DNA from: Nitrosomonas sp.
Lineage (GTDB): Bacteria > Pseudomonadota > Gammaproteobacteria > Burkholderiales > Nitrosomonadaceae
Length of the DNA stretch: 8,322 bases
Direction: 5' to 3'
Assembly: GCA_021774205.1 (NCBI GenBank)
Contig: JAJFJI010000054.1
Location: 1 to 8,322 of the forward strand
Positions 5,244-8,322 of this stretch are shown one piece after another. Numbering within the stretch: the stretch's first letter is position 1; the number at the start of each line of letters is the position of its first letter. A program made the translations under genes and the position numbers. The notes under the pieces were generated by a model that was given only the letters and a program-made list of their open reading frames with translations, ran no database searches and had not been told where the DNA came from.

Positions 5244-7387
5244 TGAAACAACGTTGGTGGGTTTTGGCCGTACTTGGCTTACTGGTCGGGTTATTTTTTG
5301 TTTTTGATTTAGACCGTTTTTTCAGTCTGGATACCCTTAAAGCCAGCCATGAAGCATTGCAGCAGGCATATCAACAAAAGCCACTGTATATCATCGGTAT
5401 TTATTCGCTTACCTATATTGTCATGGCTTCGTTGTCCTTGCCAGGTGCGACGGTGATGACACTTGCCGGTGGGGCCATGTTTGGGCTATGGGTAGGTGTG
5501 CCGGTGGTGTTGATTTCGGCCACGATAGGCGCAACACTGGCTTTCTGGGTGGCGCGTTATGTGTTGCGAGATACCGTGCAGCGCCGTTTTGGCGATCGTT
5601 TGGGAACCATTAATAAAGGGCTTGAACGTGATGGCGCATTTTACCTATTTTCCTTGCGCTTGGTTCCGGCTTTTCCATTTTTTCTGATTAACCTGTTAAT
5701 GGGGTTAACAACTATCCGCAGCGGTACATTTTTCTGGGCCAGTTTGGTTGGGATGTTTGCTGGTAGTACGGTGTATGTGAATGCCGGTACCCAGCTGGCG
5801 TCTATTACCAGGCTATCGGATGTTTTATCCCCGACGCTCATTATCTCTTTTTTACTGTTGGCGGTATTTCCGTGGATAGCACGTTGGGGTATTGGGTTAG
5901 TTAAAACGCGCCGGCTGTATGCGAACTGGCCAAAGCCATTGCATTTTGATCGTAACCTGATTGTCATTGGTGCCGGTGCAGCCGGGCTGGTGACTTCGTA
6001 TATCGCCGCAGTAACTCGCGCCAAGGTGACATTGATTGAGGGGCATAAGATGGGAGGCGACTGTCTTAATTACGGCTGTGTACCGTCAAAGGCATTGATT
6101 CGTACAGCGACTTTTCTGAAACAGGCGCAAAAATCTCAATCGTTGGGGGTGAAACAGACCGATGTTGAATGTAATTTCTCCGATGTAATGGCGCGTGTAC
6201 ACCGGGTCGTGAAAACAGTGGAACCGCATGATTCAGTCGAACGCTATACTCAACTCGGTGTAGAGGTGCTGGAAGGCCGGGCACGTATTACCTCCCCCTG
6301 GTCAGTGGAAGTGAATGGACAAACATTGACCACACGCGCTATCGTGATTGCAACTGGTGCTAGCCCGGCAGTGCCCAAAATTCCAGGTATTGAAACCGTT
6401 CGCTATTTTACATCCGATACCATCTGGTCACTGACTGAACGCCCTGAGCGACTGGTTGTGCTGGGTGGTGGGCCGATAGGTTGTGAGCTATCGCAGGCTT
6501 TTGCGCGTCTTGGCTGTCAGGTAACACAGGTAGAGATGGGTGATGTAATGCAGCGTGAAGATGCCGATGCAGCGGCATTGGTCAAGGCAGCATTGCAGGA
6601 CGATGGCGTGCAAATACTGACACAGACGAAAGCAGTTCGTTGTGAAACCACGGCAGACGAACAGCAATTAATTGTTTGCGATCAAAACGGCAAAGAAATG
6701 TCGCTCCCATTTGATGCGCTGCTATGCGCCGTCGGCAGGGCGCCGCGTACTGAAGGTTTTGGCCTGGAGGAGCTGGGTATTCCGTTGTCGTCCAGGCGCA
6801 CCATAGAAACCAACGCCTGGTTGCAAACCATTTATCCTAACATCTATGCCTGTGGTGATGTTGCCGGGCCTTATCAGTTTACCCATACTGCGGCGCATCA
6901 GGCCTGGTACGCATCGGTTAATGCGCTGTTTGGCGATTTTAAAAAATTTAAAGCAGATTACTCGGTGATTCCATGGACCACATTTACTGATCCGGAAGTG
7001 GCGCGTGTAGGGCTTTCCGAAGACGAAGCAAAAACACGTGGTATTGCTTATGAAGTTACCCGCTATGGCCTGGATGATCTTGATCGTGCTATTGCCGATG
7101 AAGCTGCACATGGTTTTGTCAAAGTGCTGACTGTGCCGGGTAAGGACCGCATTCTAGGTGTTGCCATCGTCGGCGAGCACGCCAGCGATTTGCTCGCCGA
7201 ATTTGTATTGGCGATGAAACATGGCCTGGGTCTGAACAAGATTCTTGGCACCATCCATACCTACCCGACCTGGTCAGAAGCTAATAAATATGCAGCTGGA
7301 GAATGGAAACGCGCGCATGCGCCGCAATTTTTGCTTAAGTGGGTGGAGAAATTTCATGCCAGACGAAGAGGGGAGAAAGCTGGCTGA
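5243..7387 (+). CDS. TVP38/TMEM64 membrane domain fused to FAD-dependent disulfide oxidoreductase
   Basis: A 714-residue two-domain inner-membrane protein. Residues 1-220 form a TVP38/TMEM64 (VTT/DedA-related) domain: an N-terminal anchor after KQRWW, helices near 48-65, 84-104, 163-183 and 195-215, and family motifs SLPGATVMTLAGGAMFG (65-81) and LRLVPAFPFFLINLLMG (138-154). Residues 237-700 form a class I pyridine-nucleotide disulfide oxidoreductase: FAD site GAGAAGL (243-249), redox pair CLNYGC (C274, C279), NAD(P)H site GGGPIGCE (408-415), second FAD motif ACGDV (536-540), then a dimerisation domain with HTYPTWSEA (672-680). Lipoamide dehydrogenases have HAHPT there; Tyr replaces the catalytic His, so lipoamide dehydrogenase activity is unlikely. 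These fusions are often misannotated as mercuric reductase, but the MerA metal-binding domain and C-terminal Cys pair are absent. The start is GTG 5243, 17 bases after the radical SAM stop. A thiol or arsenical redox role is inferred from context only. Confidence 0.92.
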   Translation: MKQRWWVLAVLGLLVGLFFVFDLDRFFSLDTLKASHEALQQAYQQKPLYIIGIYSLTYIVMASLSLPGATVMTLAGGAMFGLWVGVPVVLISATIGATLAFWVARYVLRDTVQRRFGDRLGTINKGLERDGAFYLFSLRLVPAFPFFLINLLMGLTTIRSGTFFWASLVGMFAGSTVYVNAGTQLASITRLSDVLSPTLIISFLLLAVFPWIARWGIGLVKTRRLYANWPKPLHFDRNLIVIGAGAAGLVTSYIAAVTRAKVTLIEGHKMGGDCLNYGCVPSKALIRTATFLKQAQKSQSLGVKQTDVECNFSDVMARVHRVVKTVEPHDSVERYTQLGVEVLEGRARITSPWSVEVNGQTLTTRAIVIATGASPAVPKIPGIETVRYFTSDTIWSLTERPERLVVLGGGPIGCELSQAFARLGCQVTQVEMGDVMQREDADAAALVKAALQDDGVQILTQTKAVRCETTADEQQLIVCDQNGKEMSLPFDALLCAVGRAPRTEGFGLEELGIPLSSRRTIETNAWLQTIYPNIYACGDVAGPYQFTHTAAHQAWYASVNALFGDFKKFKADYSVIPWTTFTDPEVARVGLSEDEAKTRGIAYEVTRYGLDDLDRAIADEAAHGFVKVLTVPGKDRILGVAIVGEHASDLLAEFVLAMKHGLGLNKILGTIHTYPTWSEANKYAAGEWKRAHAPQFLLKWVEKFHARRRGEKAG

Positions 7388-7843
7388 ACCTGGATAGGGA
7401 AATCACCATTGACGTCCTTTTTTGCAGGGTGGTATCGTGGCTCGGGCAAAGTGGTTAAAAGAATGACAAGCGTAAGGGATTATCCTCTCTCAAGGCTCGC
7501 CGAGGTAAGTGCGCTAAATTGTTATGTGCCGCATATCCAATTTTTAGCTTTGAGTAAGCCAGCTTTGTGCGCATTACATAAGTCATATCCTGCCTGTTGC
7601 GAAATCCATAAATCAGTGCTCCCGCTGTTTTTCACGCCTAGCCAGTGTTTGCTCTATTAGTTTCTTGCCATTGGTCTTATATCAAATGTGTTTGAAACAG
7701 TCGCGCCATATATCTGGTTAGGGTTAGCGTGATATTCTGTAAGGGAACCCATTCAACGTCGACCAATTTAGCATGGAATCTTGAATGACACGACAAGTCA
7801 ATGGCAAGGTATTTTTAAATATTTTGATGAGGCAAGGTAAACA
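7388..7843. other. Intergenic region between the oxidoreductase fusion and the DUF547 gene
   Basis: No convincing gene or intrinsic terminator is seen. A TTG-started frame (7409-7660, 83 codons) has unconvincing composition and no recognisable domain. CTTGCCATTG at 7664-7673 and CAATGGCAAG at 7799-7808 form a 10-bp inverted repeat about 125 bases apart, and CATTCAA at 7750-7756 pairs with TTGAATG at 7781-7787. GGCAAGGTA occurs twice, at 7803-7811 and 7831-7839, the second copy being part of the DUF547 ribosome binding site. The promoter for the DUF547 gene is probably here; a possible extended -10 element (TGATATTCT, 7730-7738) lacks a good -35. Confidence 0.5.
7834..7837 (+). promoter_or_regulatory. 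Ribosome binding site of the DUF547 gene
   Basis: AAGG lies six bases before ATG 7844, supporting this start, which also gives a well-formed signal peptide. Confidence 0.7.
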
Positions 7844-8322
7844 ATGAAGTCAATGAATGCACTTTTCCTGATTTTATTTTTGTCGATGGTGATGAATGCC
7901 ACGACTGTATCCGCCAGTGAATTTGACCACAGTATCTGGGATGGCTTGTTGCAAAAACATGTGCATATGATCCAGGATGGTCAGGCCAGTGAGGTTGATT
8001 ACCGTGCTTTTCTGCAAAAGCGTCAGGAATTGCGGTCTTACTTGGCGCAGCTTTCGGCAGTTAAAGCCAGTGAATTTGCAACCTGGACTAAACCAGAGCA
8101 ATTGGCTTTTCTGATTAATTCCTATAATGCCTATACCATAGAACTGATTCTGACACGTTATCCAAAACTGGACTCCATCAAAGATTTGGGCTCTTTTTTG
8201 CGTAGCCCCTGGAAAAAGAAATTTGTGCCGTTGTTAGGAGAAACCCGTTCGCTCGATGATATTGAGCATGGCATGATTCGTGAAAAGGGTATTTATAATG
8301 AGCCGCGCATCCACTTTGCGGT
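7844..8322 (+). CDS. Secreted DUF547 domain protein, 3'-truncated by the window edge
   Basis: The frame runs from ATG 7844 off the end of the window, giving 159 complete codons with no stop. Residues 1-24 form a Sec signal peptide: a Lys near the start, a hydrophobic core (ALFLILFLSMVM) and a likely cleavage site after VSA, so the product is periplasmic or exported. DUF547 signatures follow: WTKPEQLAFLINSYNAYTIE (81-100), YPKLDSIKDLGSF (106-118), SPWKKKF (121-127), SLDDIEHGMIR (136-146) and RIHFA (155-159); the family usually continues with a conserved Cys-containing stretch that is lost here. The biochemical function of DUF547 is not established. It lies 456 bases after the oxidoreductase fusion on the same strand, so it could be a separate unit or a distal part of the same locus. 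Confidence 0.9.
   Translation, partial: MKSMNALFLILFLSMVMNATTVSASEFDHSIWDGLLQKHVHMIQDGQASEVDYRAFLQKRQELRSYLAQLSAVKASEFATWTKPEQLAFLINSYNAYTIELILTRYPKLDSIKDLGSFLRSPWKKKFVPLLGETRSLDDIEHGMIREKGIYNEPRIHFA

Noticed and set aside
5243..7387. Mercuric reductase (merA) annotation for the FAD protein
   Set aside because: The N-terminal heavy-metal-associated domain and the C-terminal vicinal Cys pair of MerA are absent; a TVP38 membrane domain occupies the N-terminus.
7409..7660. 83-codon frame on + strand after the oxidoreductase fusion
   Set aside because: It starts at TTG with only a weak AGGGA upstream, has Cys-rich, unbalanced composition and no recognisable domain, and lies in a low-coding-potential gap.
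7664..7808. 10-bp inverted repeat CTTGCCATTG / CAATGGCAAG as a mobile-element boundary
   Set aside because: There is no transposase, target-site duplication or coding content between the arms, and one such pair is not surprising by chance in a gap this size.
1..8322. CRISPR arrays, tRNA or rRNA genes
   Set aside because: No regularly spaced repeats, tRNA-like cloverleaf with a TTCRANY arm, or rRNA-like sequence was noticed on reading both strands.

Overview
The window looks like chromosomal DNA from a Gram-negative bacterium, most likely a beta- or gammaproteobacterium. This rests on Shine-Dalgarno-led, closely packed genes, a Sec signal peptide of proteobacterial type, and the gene families present; no rRNA or other taxonomic marker is visible, so the assignment is inference. 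All supported genes lie on the + strand.

Layout. (1) Positions 1-1139 hold the 3' part of a right-handed parallel beta-helix protein whose start lies outside the window. (2) Positions 1140-1819 are a long non-coding, AT-rich gap. It contains a nested inverted-repeat structure (about 1481-1561), a 12-bp palindrome, a possible small ORF or gene remnant (1616-1711), and probably the promoter of the next operon. (3) Positions 1820-7387 are a tight five-gene operon: two small glycosyltransferases of the TIGR04282 and TIGR04283 types (rSAM/selenodomain-associated, now called arsenosugar biosynthesis glycosyltransferases), a long-form arsenite S-adenosylmethyltransferase ArsM, a radical SAM enzyme with a cysteine-rich C-terminus, and a fusion of a TVP38/TMEM64 membrane domain with an FAD pyridine-nucleotide disulfide oxidoreductase. 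(4) Positions 7388-7843 are a second gap without a convincing gene. (5) Positions 7844-8322 hold the 5' part of a secreted DUF547 protein that runs off the window.

How the genes may work together (inference). ArsM would methylate trivalent arsenic using SAM. The radical SAM enzyme could supply the carbon-arsenic bond-forming or another radical step, as ArsS does in the known arsenosugar pathway by adding a 5'-deoxyadenosyl group. The two glycosyltransferases would build or attach the sugar part. The membrane oxidoreductase could provide redox chemistry or transport at the membrane. The radical SAM protein does not look like canonical ArsS, and no ArsR regulator, arsenate reductase or arsenite pump is in the window. 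The operon is therefore best read as an arsenic-methylation or organoarsenical biosynthesis locus of non-standard composition, and it is the most interesting part of the window.
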